DNA of 64,000 bases, from NCBI GenBank assembly GCA_964436315.1, contig CAYTCZ010000003.1, forward strand, positions 1-64,000, given 5' to 3'. The stretch's first letter is position 1; each line of letters starts with the position of its first letter. This DNA comes from CAYTCZ01 sp964436315 (GTDB taxonomy: Bacteria; Actinomycetota; Thermoleophilia; Gaiellales; Gaiellaceae). The notes under the pieces are model-generated. The model saw only the letters and a list, made by a program, of their open reading frames with translations, ran no database searches and was not told the DNA's origin. The position numbers and the translations under genes are program-made. Shown piece after piece: positions 45,422-54,802 of the stretch.

Positions 45422-46327
45422 CTATGAGGTCCGTGCGCCGGCTCTCGCCGCCTCTTCGACGTCGACCGTGGTCAACTCGTCCTCCTCCTGTCGACGGCCC
45501 CGGCGCCGCAAGCCGAAGACGAACGCCACGGCGATAAGAATGGCGAGGATGATGAACACGAATAAGGTCGTTGCCGTTCCGAGGGCGTAGAAATCCGGCT
45601 GCAGGAAGGACGCGCCGGCGATCGCGAAGATCTCGACCGGGAGCGTGTTCTGTTGGCCCGCGAGAATCAGGACGTTCCGGTCGAACTCGTTCCATGAGAG
45701 CGTGAAGCCGAACAGGAAACAGCCGAAGAGGCCTGTCCACACCAACGGAAGCGTGACGTCCCAGAACGTCCGTAACTTGCTCGCACCGAGGTCGGCGGCT
45801 GCCTCCTCGACCGAGATGTCGTACCGGTTCCAGACCGCAACCATGACCAGGAAGCCGAAGGGCAGCGCCCACGTGACGTTCACGCCCAGCGCCGTCTTCC
45901 ACAGGGTCGTCGCCGAGCCTAGGGTGTCCCAAAAGAGCACCGTGCCGAGGCTAAGCAGTGCGCCGGGCGTCATCAGCGCCAGCAGAATCAGGGTGAACAT
46001 GAGCGAGTCGCCTCGGAACCGCCGGCGGAAAGCCATGGACAGGCCGAGTGCGAGGAGCGCCACAACCAGCCCCGCAATAATGCTCACTTGCAGCGATTCG
46101 GCGGCCGCGTCACGAATCCGTTCCGCATTCGAGCGCGGGATCGCGTCCTCCGAAACGAGCGCCTCCCACCACTGAAAGCCGAAGCCCTGGATCGGGAACG
46201 TGATGTTCCCACGTGGTCCCTGCAGCGAGAGGATCGCCATCACGATCATTGGCAGGTACATGAACAGCAGGAAGATGCAGAAGTAGACGGAAAGCCCGAC
46301 CTTCTCCCAATCGATTCGACGGCCCAC
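45422..46327 (-). CDS. ABC transporter permease, PotC-like (polyamine/opine type)
   Basis: 301 residues with six hydrophobic segments (VYFCIFLLFMYLPMIVMAIL, VSIIAGLVVALLALGLSMAF and others) and the EAA coupling loop VEEAAADLGASKLRTFWDVT that contacts the ATPase. It starts 2 bp after the partner permease. The set resembles spermidine/putrescine importers, although closely related systems carry other small cationic or amide solutes. Adjacency to dihydropyrimidinase suggests uptake of ureides or amines (inference). Confidence 0.88.
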   Translation of the reverse strand: MGRRIDWEKVGLSVYFCIFLLFMYLPMIVMAILSLQGPRGNITFPIQGFGFQWWEALVSEDAIPRSNAERIRDAAAESLQVSIIAGLVVALLALGLSMAFRRRFRGDSLMFTLILLALMTPGALLSLGTVLFWDTLGSATTLWKTALGVNVTWALPFGFLVMVAVWNRYDISVEEAAADLGASKLRTFWDVTLPLVWTGLFGCFLFGFTLSWNEFDRNVLILAGQQNTLPVEIFAIAGASFLQPDFYALGTATTLFVFIILAILIAVAFVFGLRRRGRRQEEDELTTVDVEEAARAGARTS

Positions 46328-46329
46328 GG

Positions 46330-47310
46330 TCAGAGCTCCTCGCGGAGGTTCGAGAGTCGCGTGAGGATGAAGACGCCGATTAGCATCACGATGACGAGGA
46401 ACACCGAGGAGACCGCGGCCTGCGGGAACTGAACGGCGTTGATGTTCTGTCGGATGATCACGCCGACCGAGCTCAACTGCCCGCCGCCGATCAGGAAGTG
46501 CGTGGCCTGCTCGCCCATCGTGAGCACGAAGACGAAGATCGAGCCGATGACGATCCCCGGCATCGACTGCGGAAGAATGACCTCCCGAAACGTCTTGAAC
46601 CAGTTGGCCCCGAGATCTCGGGACGCTTCGAGAGAGCTTCGGTCGATCTGAGCCAGGACGAAGAAGATCGGGGCGACCATGAACAGGATGAAGAGCTGCA
46701 CCATCGCGAGCGCGACCGCGAACTTCGAGAAGAGGAGGATGTCGAGTGGCTCGTTGATGAGCCCGAGCGACTTCAGCACGCGGTTCACCGCGCCTTCACG
46801 CCCCATCATCGGGATCCAGGCCACGGCGCGGATCACGCCGCTCGTCCAGAACGGTGCCAGGGTGATAATGAACAGGATGATCTGATTCCGGAGGCTCTTG
46901 ACCTTGAACGCGAGAAAGTAAGCGATCGGGAAACCGAAGACGAGCGTCGACCCGGTGACGATCATCGAGATGAAGAGCGTCGTCTTGATCTGGTTCCAGT
47001 AGACGCTGTTCTCGAAGAGCGCTCGGTAGTTCTCGAGCGTCCAGTCCTCCTCGAAGCCGCTGATCGTCGGTGTCCAGAAGCTAACGAGGACGATCGTTAC
47101 GACCGGCGCGAGCAGGAAGAACAGGAGCCAGAGCGTGCCTGGTGCGGCCCACGCAGCTGTTACAAGACCGCTGCGACCTTCGACGCTTCCGGACTCACCC
47201 AGGGCCCCTTCGGCCGCCAGTTGCCCACCGGAGACCGACACCTCGGGAGTGCTGCCGACGGATTGTTTTTCGTCGCGCCCGGTGCGATCAGCCTCCGAGG
47301 AGTCTGACAT
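46330..47310 (-). CDS. ABC transporter permease, PotB-like
   Basis: 326 residues. A 45-residue polar N-terminus precedes six membrane segments (LWLLFFLLAPVVTIVLVSFW, TLFISMIVTGSTLVFGFPIA, and later ones), with an EAA-like loop EASRDLGANWFKTFREVILP. Its start overlaps the potA-like 3' end by 23 bp. It pairs with the PotC-like protein to form the channel. Confidence 0.88.
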   Translation of the reverse strand: MSDSSEADRTGRDEKQSVGSTPEVSVSGGQLAAEGALGESGSVEGRSGLVTAAWAAPGTLWLLFFLLAPVVTIVLVSFWTPTISGFEEDWTLENYRALFENSVYWNQIKTTLFISMIVTGSTLVFGFPIAYFLAFKVKSLRNQIILFIITLAPFWTSGVIRAVAWIPMMGREGAVNRVLKSLGLINEPLDILLFSKFAVALAMVQLFILFMVAPIFFVLAQIDRSSLEASRDLGANWFKTFREVILPQSMPGIVIGSIFVFVLTMGEQATHFLIGGGQLSSVGVIIRQNINAVQFPQAAVSSVFLVIVMLIGVFILTRLSNLREEL

Positions 47311-48448
47311 CCTCCTCCTTCCAGGACAGACGCACCGTGCTCCCCTCCTTGTCGCGAAGGGCGTGATACCGGTCGTCGGAGACTTTCGCGAGGAGGTTGC
47401 CTCCCGACTCCGACAGGAGGTGTAGCTTCACGAGGTCACCGAGATATTCGACGAACACGATCTTGCACGACATCTCATTCACTTCGTTTGAGCTCCCGGC
47501 GTCGTCCCCAACGTCGACCGCAACCGCGCGCACCGAGACTGCCGCTTCCGAGCCGAGCGCGCGATCATTCGCGCTGGCCTGAGCGCTGATTCTCCCGTCC
47601 CGGGTTTCGATGACGAGCCGGTCTCCGTCGCGCGACGTGATCTTGCCGCGCAGGATGTTGTTATCGCCCATGAACCCGGCGACGATCTCGTTGGTCGGCT
47701 TGGTCGTGATCGTCACGGGATCGCCGTCCTGCTCGATCCGCCCCTCGTACATGACGATGATGCGATCGCCGACGGCCAGAGCTTCCTCCTGATCGTGGGT
47801 GACGTGAATGAACATGAGGCCCGTCTGCCGCTGGAGGTTGCGGAGTTCGACGCGCATTCGTAGTCGGAGCAGTCGGTCGACGTCGCCGAGAGGTTCGTCA
47901 AGCAGCAGTGCTTTGGGGTCGGTGACGAGCACGCGGGCGAGCGCAACTCGCTGCTGCTGACCACCGGACAGCGCTCCCGGCTTTCGGTCTGCAAGAGCCT
48001 CGAGGCCGACCATCTCAAGCGTCTCTAGCGCCTTCTGTCGTCGCTGTTCTTTTCCGACGCCGTGCATCTTGAGGCCGAACTCGACGTTCCCGAGCACGCT
48101 CTTATGCGGGAAAAGTGCGAAGTGCTGGAACACCGTCGTCGTGGGCCGCTTGTCGGGCGCAAGGTCGTTGAGTCGCTCACCGTCGAGGAGAACGTCTCCC
48201 GACGTCGGCGTCTCGTGCCCACCGATCATCCGAAGGGTCGTGGTCTTGCCACAGCCGGATGGCCCGAGCAGAACGACGTACTCGCCGTGGTCGATGTGCA
48301 GGTTGATCGAGTCGACGGCGACGACGCGCTCGCCGTGATGGCCGCTGAAGAGCTTCGTGAGGTTGCGAAGCTCGAGACCCGAGCCCGCAGGTACGTCGGA
48401 GGGGGCGGTTCCCGCCGCCCCCTCCGTCGCCGTAGCCTGCCCTGTCAT
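47288..48448 (-). CDS. ABC transporter ATP-binding protein, PotA-like
   Basis: About 386 residues from ATG 48448. Walker A GPSGCGKTTT, signature LSGGQQQRVALARVLV, Walker B ALLLDEPLGDVD and the switch histidine in LMFIHVTHDQEEALAVGD are intact; a C-terminal TOBE_2 domain follows. The D-loop reads GDVD rather than the common ALD/NLD form. It energises the adjacent PotB/PotC-like permeases. A longer frame starting at 48514 overlaps the substrate-binding protein gene and is not preferred. Confidence 0.9.
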   Translation of the reverse strand: MTGQATATEGAAGTAPSDVPAGSGLELRNLTKLFSGHHGERVVAVDSINLHIDHGEYVVLLGPSGCGKTTTLRMIGGHETPTSGDVLLDGERLNDLAPDKRPTTTVFQHFALFPHKSVLGNVEFGLKMHGVGKEQRRQKALETLEMVGLEALADRKPGALSGGQQQRVALARVLVTDPKALLLDEPLGDVDRLLRLRMRVELRNLQRQTGLMFIHVTHDQEEALAVGDRIIVMYEGRIEQDGDPVTITTKPTNEIVAGFMGDNNILRGKITSRDGDRLVIETRDGRISAQASANDRALGSEAAVSVRAVAVDVGDDAGSSNEVNEMSCKIVFVEYLGDLVKLHLLSESGGNLLAKVSDDRYHALRDKEGSTVRLSWKEEDVRLLGG

Positions 48449-48450
48449 CG

Positions 48451-50085
48451 CTACCCGAGGAACTCCTGCCAGCGCTGGATCTGGTACTCCTGCTCGTCGA
48501 AGAAGGAGTTCCACGTCCGGTAGTTACACGCACGCTCGAGGAACGAGCCGCCGTCGCGGATCTCGCCCTCCTTGATGTCGTCAGGATTGCCAAGAATTCC
48601 CGGCAGATCGCGGGCGGCGGGCTCGCCACCGATCCAGTAGGCGAACTCGTCCGGATCCGCAACTCGCTGGAGACTCTCGATGTTCCCGTTGTAGTAGCCC
48701 TGCCGCATCATGATGTTGGCGGGCTCACCCGAGTTCCACCAGTTGATGTAGTCGTAGACCGCCTGGAGCTTGCTCGGATCCTCGACATGCGCCGGGATTG
48801 CGTGGCCACCCGACCAGCCGCGGAAGCCCTCGGGAGGCGCCGCGTACCGGATCGGGAAGGCCTGCGCCGCGAGCAACGCCACTGCGGGCGACCACATCGA
48901 CTCGATCACGACCTCACCCGAACTCATGAGGCTGACCGATTCGTCGAAGCTCGTCCAGAAGGCGCGGAACTGACCCTGGTCTTTCAGCTCGAGGAGGATC
49001 TCGATGAGCGCATCGATCTCCTCGCGCGTCATGTTGCCCATACTGCCGAACGTCACGAGACCCAGGGCCTCTGCGGCGCTGCCGGTGTCCTGCATCCCGA
49101 TACCCGGGTCGTTGAGGACCGCGACCCGTCCGTTCCACTCGGGATTGAACAGCTCGCCCCAGGAAACCTGGTCGGCCTCGAGGGTGATCACGTCGTTGTT
49201 GTAGCCCATCGAGTCCATGTTGATGTTCGACGGGACGCCGCTGACGTAGCTGGGCTCTGGGCCGGCCTCCTCCTCGGTCGACTCGTCGATCCACGTGACC
49301 ATGACACCGTCGAGCTCCGTGGGCGTCTCGGACGAGGTTGGCCACTGGCCGGTTCCGTCGGGATCGAGGTAGATCTTCCGGAACGGCGCGTCGCCGTCAC
49401 CGAATTGGCAGTTCGGATCGCCCGGCGTGTGCTTGCCCTTCTTCCACAGCGGGTTGATCTCGTCCCAGAACTCGAGTCGCGCGATCTCGGCCGGTTGCAT
49501 CGTGCCGGCCGGCCAGATCTGGTCGTACATGTAGTGGTAGCCCGAGAAGATGTCGAACGTATCCGGCTGCGTGATGCCGACATTAACCATGTCGAACGAG
49601 CTCGGGTTGACGTCGAACTGAAGCGTGAAGCCAAGCGCCGCCTCGGCGGCCTCCCTGATCGGATCGATCAGGTCGACGCCGAGACCATGAACACGGATCG
49701 TTCCGGTGAATGGCGGGACCTCGGCTGGAGCCTCTGCAGGTGCCGGCTCAGCCGGGGCCGGCTCAGCCGGGGCCGGCTCGGCAGGTGCCGGCTCCGCAGG
49801 CTCGGCCGGTGCTGGCTCTGCAGGTTCGGCCGGCGGGGGCGCCGCGGAATCATCGTCGCCGCCGCAGGCAGCAAACAGCGATCCGAGCCCTACTGCCGTC
49901 GCCATTGCCATGCCGCCCTTGACGAGCTGGCGCCTGGTCATCCCACGCGCGGAGAGCTCGCGGTCGAGCTGGTCGTTCAGCTCCTTCTTCCGAGTATGCC
50001 GAGCCTCGGCCCTCTTGTGGCGCTCAGCTCTCATCTCGGCCTTGCGCTCCTCGTTCTCGTGCCACTGCCGCTCTACATCATCCAT
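48451..50085 (-). CDS. Extracellular solute-binding lipoprotein, PotD-like, with a charged pre-sequence before a Tat signal
   Basis: 544 residues. An unusual 48-residue, highly charged, coiled-coil-like segment precedes a twin-arginine signal TRRQLVKGGMAMATAVGLGS (Arg51-Arg52) and a lipobox L-F-A-A-C74. A Pro/Ala/Glu repeat linker (about residues 82-121) leads to a periplasmic-binding fold related to polyamine-binding proteins (TGTIRVHGLGVDLIDPIREA, NPSSFDMVNVGITQPDTFDI). AAAGGAG 6 nt before ATG 50085 supports the long start; the internal ATG at residue 49 has no ribosome-binding site. It is the first gene of the importer operon. Confidence 0.85.
   Translation of the reverse strand: MDDVERQWHENEERKAEMRAERHKRAEARHTRKKELNDQLDRELSARGMTRRQLVKGGMAMATAVGLGSLFAACGGDDDSAAPPPAEPAEPAPAEPAEPAPAEPAPAEPAPAEPAPAEAPAEVPPFTGTIRVHGLGVDLIDPIREAAEAALGFTLQFDVNPSSFDMVNVGITQPDTFDIFSGYHYMYDQIWPAGTMQPAEIARLEFWDEINPLWKKGKHTPGDPNCQFGDGDAPFRKIYLDPDGTGQWPTSSETPTELDGVMVTWIDESTEEEAGPEPSYVSGVPSNINMDSMGYNNDVITLEADQVSWGELFNPEWNGRVAVLNDPGIGMQDTGSAAEALGLVTFGSMGNMTREEIDALIEILLELKDQGQFRAFWTSFDESVSLMSSGEVVIESMWSPAVALLAAQAFPIRYAAPPEGFRGWSGGHAIPAHVEDPSKLQAVYDYINWWNSGEPANIMMRQGYYNGNIESLQRVADPDEFAYWIGGEPAARDLPGILGNPDDIKEGEIRDGGSFLERACNYRTWNSFFDEQEYQIQRWQEFLG
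49725..49835. repeat. Low-complexity tandem coding repeat (Pro-Ala-Glu linker)
   Basis: Repeats of a GCCGGC/GCCGGGG-rich unit encode the PAEPAPAE linker between lipobox and binding domain. Such tracts change length by slippage and are prone to assembly error. Confidence 0.6.
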
Positions 50086-50368
50086 GCACGGCTCCTTTCT
50101 CCTCGCCGGCTTGCGCGCTAAACCTTTTGACGCAGCAGGAATCGACCTCTCGGCACTCCGGGCCGCTCCCTACCGCACGCTCCTCGCACACTGCGCATGT
50201 GTTTTTATCGGCTCAATACCTCCCCGTCAATTCGGAACAACCGGATCCTGCGCCGCCGATCCCTCCGACCGCGGTCTAGAGGGTGTTGATCGGCCACTGA
50301 ATACGACGTTTCGCACGTGATTTAGTTTGTCGAAGGGGTATCTCGACACACTGTGAGCGCGCCGGAAC
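50086..50368. other. Intergenic region with the importer promoter and a short inverted repeat
   Basis: No gene is visible. It contains the promoter listed below and, 20 bp downstream of the VWA-operon stop, an inverted repeat TGTCGA/TCGACA (50328-50348) that could be a weak terminator without a T-run. Confidence 0.4.
50202..50230 (-). promoter_or_regulatory. Candidate sigma-70-type promoter of the ABC importer operon
   Basis: Minus-strand TTGACG (50230-50225), a 17-bp spacer and TAAAAA (50207-50202). The predicted transcript would have a leader of roughly 110 nt before the ATG at 50085. Confidence 0.5.
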
Positions 50369-51337
50369 CTAGTAGATGCGCCGAACGATCAGGAATGCGA
50401 GGGGAACGCCCGCAGCGAGTATCAGATACGGCGCGACGCTCGTCAGGCGCTCGCGTTCCCGCGAGACCGCAGTAGGGCCATCGCCGGCGTATGCGCGCAC
50501 CGCGGCAGCGATCGCATCGAACTCACTTTCGCCGAAGACACGTCCGCCGGGGGCCATAGAGGCCAGATGCGCCACAGACGAGTCGCTCGACCGATCTGGC
50601 TGGTAGGCAGGGTCTTCGCGTCCGTTCGCCAAGTAGATTCGATCCTCGGAGCTCCAGAGGCGCACGAGGATGACGGCGACACCGGCCTCCTCCAGAGTCT
50701 CACGAACCTCGTCGGCGTCAAAAGGGCGCGTTTCAGTGTCAGTCAGCACGATGACGAGCCGTCTCGCGGACTCGCGAGAGAAGTAGTTGTCCGTCGCCAG
50801 CGCTGCGATGCTCCCAAAGTCGGTCGCACGGATGTGCTCGCTTCCGGACGGACGCGGCCGGTCGACGCCTACCGCCCGTTGCATCACCCCACTAAAAGCG
50901 TTCAGGTTCGTCGTCGGAAAGAGGTGTGGAAGTGGACGATCAGTCATCGAGGCAACGCCGGCTGGAACGTTCGCCAGTTCACCTCGGAGATTCAGGCCCA
51001 TACTGATCGCGCGATCAAAGCGCGTCGGATCACCTGGTGTCGGGGCAGCGAGCATCGATCTCGACGCGTCTACGAGGAAGAAAGCCTCAATGTCGGTCCG
51101 TGCCTTCATGGTTTGTGTCGAACGTATGATCGGCTGCGCGGCGGCGAGTCCGGCGAGCACGAAAAACCCGACGGTCGCACACGCGAAGCTCCGATGAGCC
51201 TTTAGGGGAGGCGCTCGAAGACCGAGGCTCCGGCGGAGCGACTCGGCGTGGCGCTCACGAATCAGGGCGGCCCCGAGCGGGACAAATGCCAGGAGCACCA
51301 CCAGCGCAGCGAGTGGGGTCAGAAACGAGACGCTCAA
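50369..51337 (-). CDS. Membrane-anchored VWA-domain protein (BatA/BatB-like)
   Basis: 322 residues. Two N-terminal membrane helices (LAALVVLLAFVPLGAALI and ATVGFFVLAGLAAAQPII), then a von Willebrand A domain with the MIDAS motif DASRS in AFFLVDASRSMLAAP and VIVLTDTETRP, and a C-terminal helix LILAAGVPLAFLIV. Such proteins act with MoxR ATPases in envelope-linked chaperone or metal-insertion systems. It is the last gene of a six-gene operon. Confidence 0.82.
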   Translation of the reverse strand: MSVSFLTPLAALVVLLAFVPLGAALIRERHAESLRRSLGLRAPPLKAHRSFACATVGFFVLAGLAAAQPIIRSTQTMKARTDIEAFFLVDASRSMLAAPTPGDPTRFDRAISMGLNLRGELANVPAGVASMTDRPLPHLFPTTNLNAFSGVMQRAVGVDRPRPSGSEHIRATDFGSIAALATDNYFSRESARRLVIVLTDTETRPFDADEVRETLEEAGVAVILVRLWSSEDRIYLANGREDPAYQPDRSSDSSVAHLASMAPGGRVFGESEFDAIAAAVRAYAGDGPTAVSRERERLTSVAPYLILAAGVPLAFLIVRRIY

Positions 51338-51338
51338 G

Positions 51339-51953
51339 CTAGAACCCCGATCCCTCTGGCTCGGCGCCCGTGCTTCTCACGCCTTCGCCGCCCTCTTCGC
51401 GAGCCGCTTGCTCCTGCTGGCGATTCAGGATCCGAAGCAGAACTTCGAGGTTGAACTTCGCCTCTTCGTTTTCAGGATCGAGCCGGACTGCCTCCTGGAA
51501 CGACTGCAGGCTGAGCTGCTGGAGCCGAGGAACGCCCCGTGGGTCCAGCGTCGAATCGACGAACAACAGGACTCCGTTCATGTTGGCGGCCAGCGACCGA
51601 CGCTCGGCGTCTACACCCTCACGCGCAAGCCGGGTCAGGATGCTCTCGGCTTCCGCGTGGTTGGCTAACGCGACCTCGAGCGGCGGGTCGGTTTGGCGGG
51701 TCATTTCGAAAAGGGCCAGAGCTCGCAGGAAATCGCGGTCGTCTCCGGTGCCGAGGAGGGCGTCGCCAACACGGGTGCGCGTCCCTCCTTTCTCCTCGTC
51801 GACGGCCGTGACCGTGCCGGTCGCCACCGCGGCGGCCGCGGCTTCGAGATCGTCCTTCGTCGTGAAAATGGCGTTCGCAAGGAGGACAAGGGCGGCAGCC
51901 GCCCCGAGGGCCAGCGTTGCGACGATGAGGAAGCGGAAGTGCCGTTTGATCAT
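51339..51953 (-). CDS. Membrane-anchored helical-repeat (TPR-like) protein of the MoxR/VWA operon
   Basis: 204 residues. One N-terminal helix (FRFLIVATLALGAAAALVLL) and an extracytoplasmic helical part with a TPR-like C-terminus (LQSFQEAVRLDPENEEAKFN). ATG 51953 overlaps the upstream VWA stop as ATGA. A TPR protein between two VWA genes is the usual arrangement in Bat-type operons. No enzymatic motif is visible. Confidence 0.68.
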   Translation of the reverse strand: MIKRHFRFLIVATLALGAAAALVLLANAIFTTKDDLEAAAAAVATGTVTAVDEEKGGTRTRVGDALLGTGDDRDFLRALALFEMTRQTDPPLEVALANHAEAESILTRLAREGVDAERRSLAANMNGVLLFVDSTLDPRGVPRLQQLSLQSFQEAVRLDPENEEAKFNLEVLLRILNRQQEQAAREEGGEGVRSTGAEPEGSGF

Positions 51954-52924
51954 CGCGCCCCCTCCGGCGAGGTCGAGCGCCATCGCAGTGGCACACCAAA
52001 CAGTTCCCCGGCACCCAATCCCAACGCCAAGAGAACGATGACCGAAATCAGACCCCACATCACGGCGGCATCGTCGACAGCGTCATCGCCCGCCGTCGTC
52101 GCGAGTGCAGTGGACTCGACAACGGCGCCACTCTCACCAAGGATCTGGCGATACAACGCCTGATCACCTTCGAGCGAAGGAGGCAGGCCGACGATCTGGA
52201 GGTCGATAGCAAGTCGGACGTACGACGTCAGCTCCTGGATGAGCCGAGGCAGATCCGATTCGTCCTCTGCGAGGTCGCTGATGAGCAGAACGCGCGCGTC
52301 TTCGATGCCATCCCGTTCGATGGCCTCACGGGCCAGTTCGAGACCTGACGAGATCCTGGTGCCGCTGCTGAATTTCCTGAGCCACGGGCTGAACGGGTAC
52401 TCGATCGGCGACGGTGCGCCGGGAGACGTAAACCCGTGGAGATAGGGTCTCGGTCTTGCAGCCGGGTCTTCGTTCGGCCGGAAGAAGCGTATGAAGGGCT
52501 CGAGTTCGGCGGCGTTCGTATCGGGCGGTAGCGCTTCCTCTGCAATCTCGGAGAAAACGACGAGCCCGATCTTCCGATCGTCGCCGGAGCTGGCGATTCC
52601 CTGAAGCGTGCGAGCGATCTCTCCGTAGACAAGGTCGGAGATGCTCGTTGAGAAGTCGAGCACGACGACCGTGCTCGAGTCTGGCGCAAGGAAGTCGCCG
52701 ATCGTCTCCTTTGGACGACTGACGAGTGCCGTAGAGAGTGCGAGGAGGCCGACAAGAAACACAGCGATGCCCGCCCGCACCGCTGCCGTGCGTCGCGCCC
52801 CCCGGCGAAGAGACGGAGTATCGGCCAGCGGGATGGACGCAGTTCGGCCCCGCAACGTCGATGCGAGCCCCACTCCCACGAGCAGCACGAGAACGGGAAT
52901 CAGCCAGTACGCCGGGACGATCAC
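51950..52924 (-). CDS. Membrane-anchored VWA-domain protein (BatA-like)
   Basis: 324 residues from GTG 52924, which overlaps the upstream stop as GTGA. Two membrane segments near the N-terminus (AYWLIPVLVLLVGVGLAS and AGIAVFLVGLLALSTALV) precede a VWA domain with MIDAS DFSTS in VVVLDFSTSISDLVYG and LLISDLAEDESD. A C-terminal helix (MWGLISVIVLLALGLGAGEL) follows. It is a second VWA subunit of the operon. Confidence 0.8.
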   Translation of the reverse strand: MIVPAYWLIPVLVLLVGVGLASTLRGRTASIPLADTPSLRRGARRTAAVRAGIAVFLVGLLALSTALVSRPKETIGDFLAPDSSTVVVLDFSTSISDLVYGEIARTLQGIASSGDDRKIGLVVFSEIAEEALPPDTNAAELEPFIRFFRPNEDPAARPRPYLHGFTSPGAPSPIEYPFSPWLRKFSSGTRISSGLELAREAIERDGIEDARVLLISDLAEDESDLPRLIQELTSYVRLAIDLQIVGLPPSLEGDQALYRQILGESGAVVESTALATTAGDDAVDDAAVMWGLISVIVLLALGLGAGELFGVPLRWRSTSPEGAR

Positions 52925-53850
52925 GCGGCCTCCTCGAGGGCCTGCCTGACCCCCGCTATGAGATCTCGAACAGCGTCTTGCTCCGGTGTCGCCGGTGACC
53001 ATGCGAGTCGTCGCGCCTGTCGGGCGAGGTCAGGAATCCCCGCTGCCTCGAGAGCACGCGACAGCGAGTCGAGTGCCTGCCGCGCCTCGTCTCGCTCCCA
53101 CGATGGGAGAGCCTCGAGCGCCGTCAGGGCACCTTCGAGCGGTGAGCTTTCCTCGCTCGCCGGCTCGTCCGATTCCTCGGGCCGGGGAGCAGACCCCCAG
53201 AGCTTCCAGCCGGCCCCCGCACCGACGCCGACCACGAGAGCAGCCGCGACGCCGAGGAAGAGCCAACCAAGGAAGTCCGGATTGATCCGGTAGGTCGGTT
53301 CCGCTTCGCCGGTCGAGACGGCCGCCAACTCCGGCTGGACGAGGTCCGCGTCGGCGACCCTAGGAACGATCGTGACCTCGGGCCAATCCACGAAGTCCCC
53401 GCCCTGCGAAGCAACCCCGTCGATGCGGTCGATCCACCTGACGCTGACCCTGGGAAAACGGATGGCTTCTTCGCTCGCGACGCACGCGAGTTCGCGACAC
53501 TGAAGCGGGTACTCGAAGCGAATGAAGCTCAAGTCACCGACGTCGGTGCGCGTGATTGTCGGCGGCGCCAGTTGCGTAAACGGAGGGAAACGAGCTTCGA
53601 GCACCCTCACGGAGTTCGCGTCCGCGCGCTCCACCTCGACGCGGAAGTCGAGGGTCGCGACGAGACGGTCTCCGACGCGGCTTGGTTCCGGCGTGATCCC
53701 CGTCGTTACAACCACCGCTCGAGTCCCTTCCCCGACAGAAGCTGAAACGACGCTCTCCGCTCCTCCTGGTGAGCTCACGACGACGATCGCTGCGACGGCA
53801 CCTGCCGTGATGAGCGCGACGAGGCCGATCAAGACGCCTCGCTTCACCAT
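52921..53850 (-). CDS. Membrane protein of the MoxR/VWA operon (BatD-position, hypothetical)
   Basis: 309 residues. A signal-anchor (VLIGLVALITAGAVAAIVVV) leads to a beta-rich extracytoplasmic region (residues about 40-190), then a membrane helix (FLGWLFLGVAAALVVGVGAG) and a helical cytoplasmic tail. Position and topology resemble BatD-like proteins of related operons, but sequence similarity is not evident to me. The start overlaps the DUF58 gene end by 7 bp. Confidence 0.65.
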   Translation of the reverse strand: MVKRGVLIGLVALITAGAVAAIVVVSSPGGAESVVSASVGEGTRAVVVTTGITPEPSRVGDRLVATLDFRVEVERADANSVRVLEARFPPFTQLAPPTITRTDVGDLSFIRFEYPLQCRELACVASEEAIRFPRVSVRWIDRIDGVASQGGDFVDWPEVTIVPRVADADLVQPELAAVSTGEAEPTYRINPDFLGWLFLGVAAALVVGVGAGAGWKLWGSAPRPEESDEPASEESSPLEGALTALEALPSWERDEARQALDSLSRALEAAGIPDLARQARRLAWSPATPEQDAVRDLIAGVRQALEEAA

Positions 53851-54797
53851 GCGATCCGCCCGGCTCCCTGTCGAGCTTCGGACCAGTCGAGAAACTCGCC
53901 CAAGATGTCCGCCTGGCGCTCATCGCTGAGCATGACCCAGTCGAGGCCCATCGCAGCAAATCCGTCGAGCGTGGCCGCGTGGCGACGCTCGCTCTCGCGC
54001 CTGCGGTCCTCGGCCTCGCTCTTCGTCAGCCGCACGAAGCTCACCTGTCCGGTCACGGGTTCCGTTAGTGGGAGCACCGTTCCATTGGCCGCGGGGAAGC
54101 TCTGCTCCCAGACCGGGTCCGAGATGATCACGGGAACAATGTCCCACTCCCTAGCGAGAGCGATCGACCAGACGATTTCGGGTGGGGACTCCAGAAAATC
54201 GGATAAGACGAAGACGAACGTTCCGGCCGGCAACGCCCGATCCGACGACGCCAGTCTCTCGAAGGCTTGAGCGATGGTGTCGCTCGGCGCGAGGAAGCTC
54301 TGCTCCTCGAGCAGTCGGTGAGTCAGCTCCCAGGGTTTCGTCTGACCATCGGGCGGATGCCAGGCCGGCTCATCCTGGGACTGTGGAATCGCCCCCCGAA
54401 CGCCCGCGCCCTGATCGAAGTATCCGACCAGGCAACGCGCCTGAACAGCGCTGTCCACTATGAGGGTCGCGGCCTCGCGAATGACGTTCGGCTTATGCAA
54501 CCAGGGAAGTTCTTCCGGGTATAGACCCATCGCGGGTCGGCGATCGATCACGAGCACGACGCGCGCGACCTCCTCGGTCAGATGCTCTCGGACGATAAAT
54601 TCGTCTCTTGCGAGCGCGGACGACAGCCGAGCCGATCCACGATGGTCGATTCGCCGAACGTCGTCCCCCGGCCGATAGGGTCGCGAGCCGACGACGTCGG
54701 AGCCGGGACCACGACGGCCGGCACGCATCGTCCCGAGGCCGAGCCCGCGGATCGGGCGACGTGGAACGAGAGGAAAGGTGGGCCCGCTAGGGCTCAT
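53844..54797 (-). CDS. DUF58 domain-containing protein
   Basis: 317 residues. GSDVVGSRPYRPGDDVRRID is the conserved DUF58 motif, followed by a VWA-like region (VLVIDRRPAMG, FVFVLSDFLESPPEI). DUF58 proteins almost always accompany MoxR ATPases, as here. No membrane segment is obvious. It lies between the MoxR gene and the BatD-position gene. Confidence 0.85.
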   Translation of the reverse strand: MSPSGPTFPLVPRRPIRGLGLGTMRAGRRGPGSDVVGSRPYRPGDDVRRIDHRGSARLSSALARDEFIVREHLTEEVARVVLVIDRRPAMGLYPEELPWLHKPNVIREAATLIVDSAVQARCLVGYFDQGAGVRGAIPQSQDEPAWHPPDGQTKPWELTHRLLEEQSFLAPSDTIAQAFERLASSDRALPAGTFVFVLSDFLESPPEIVWSIALAREWDIVPVIISDPVWEQSFPAANGTVLPLTEPVTGQVSFVRLTKSEAEDRRRESERRHAATLDGFAAMGLDWVMLSDERQADILGEFLDWSEARQGAGRIAW

Positions 54798-54802
54798 ACG
54801 AG

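Noticed and set aside
50328..50348. Intrinsic terminator of the VWA operon
   Set aside because: The 6-bp arms with a 9-nt loop lack a following T-run; too weak to annotate alone.
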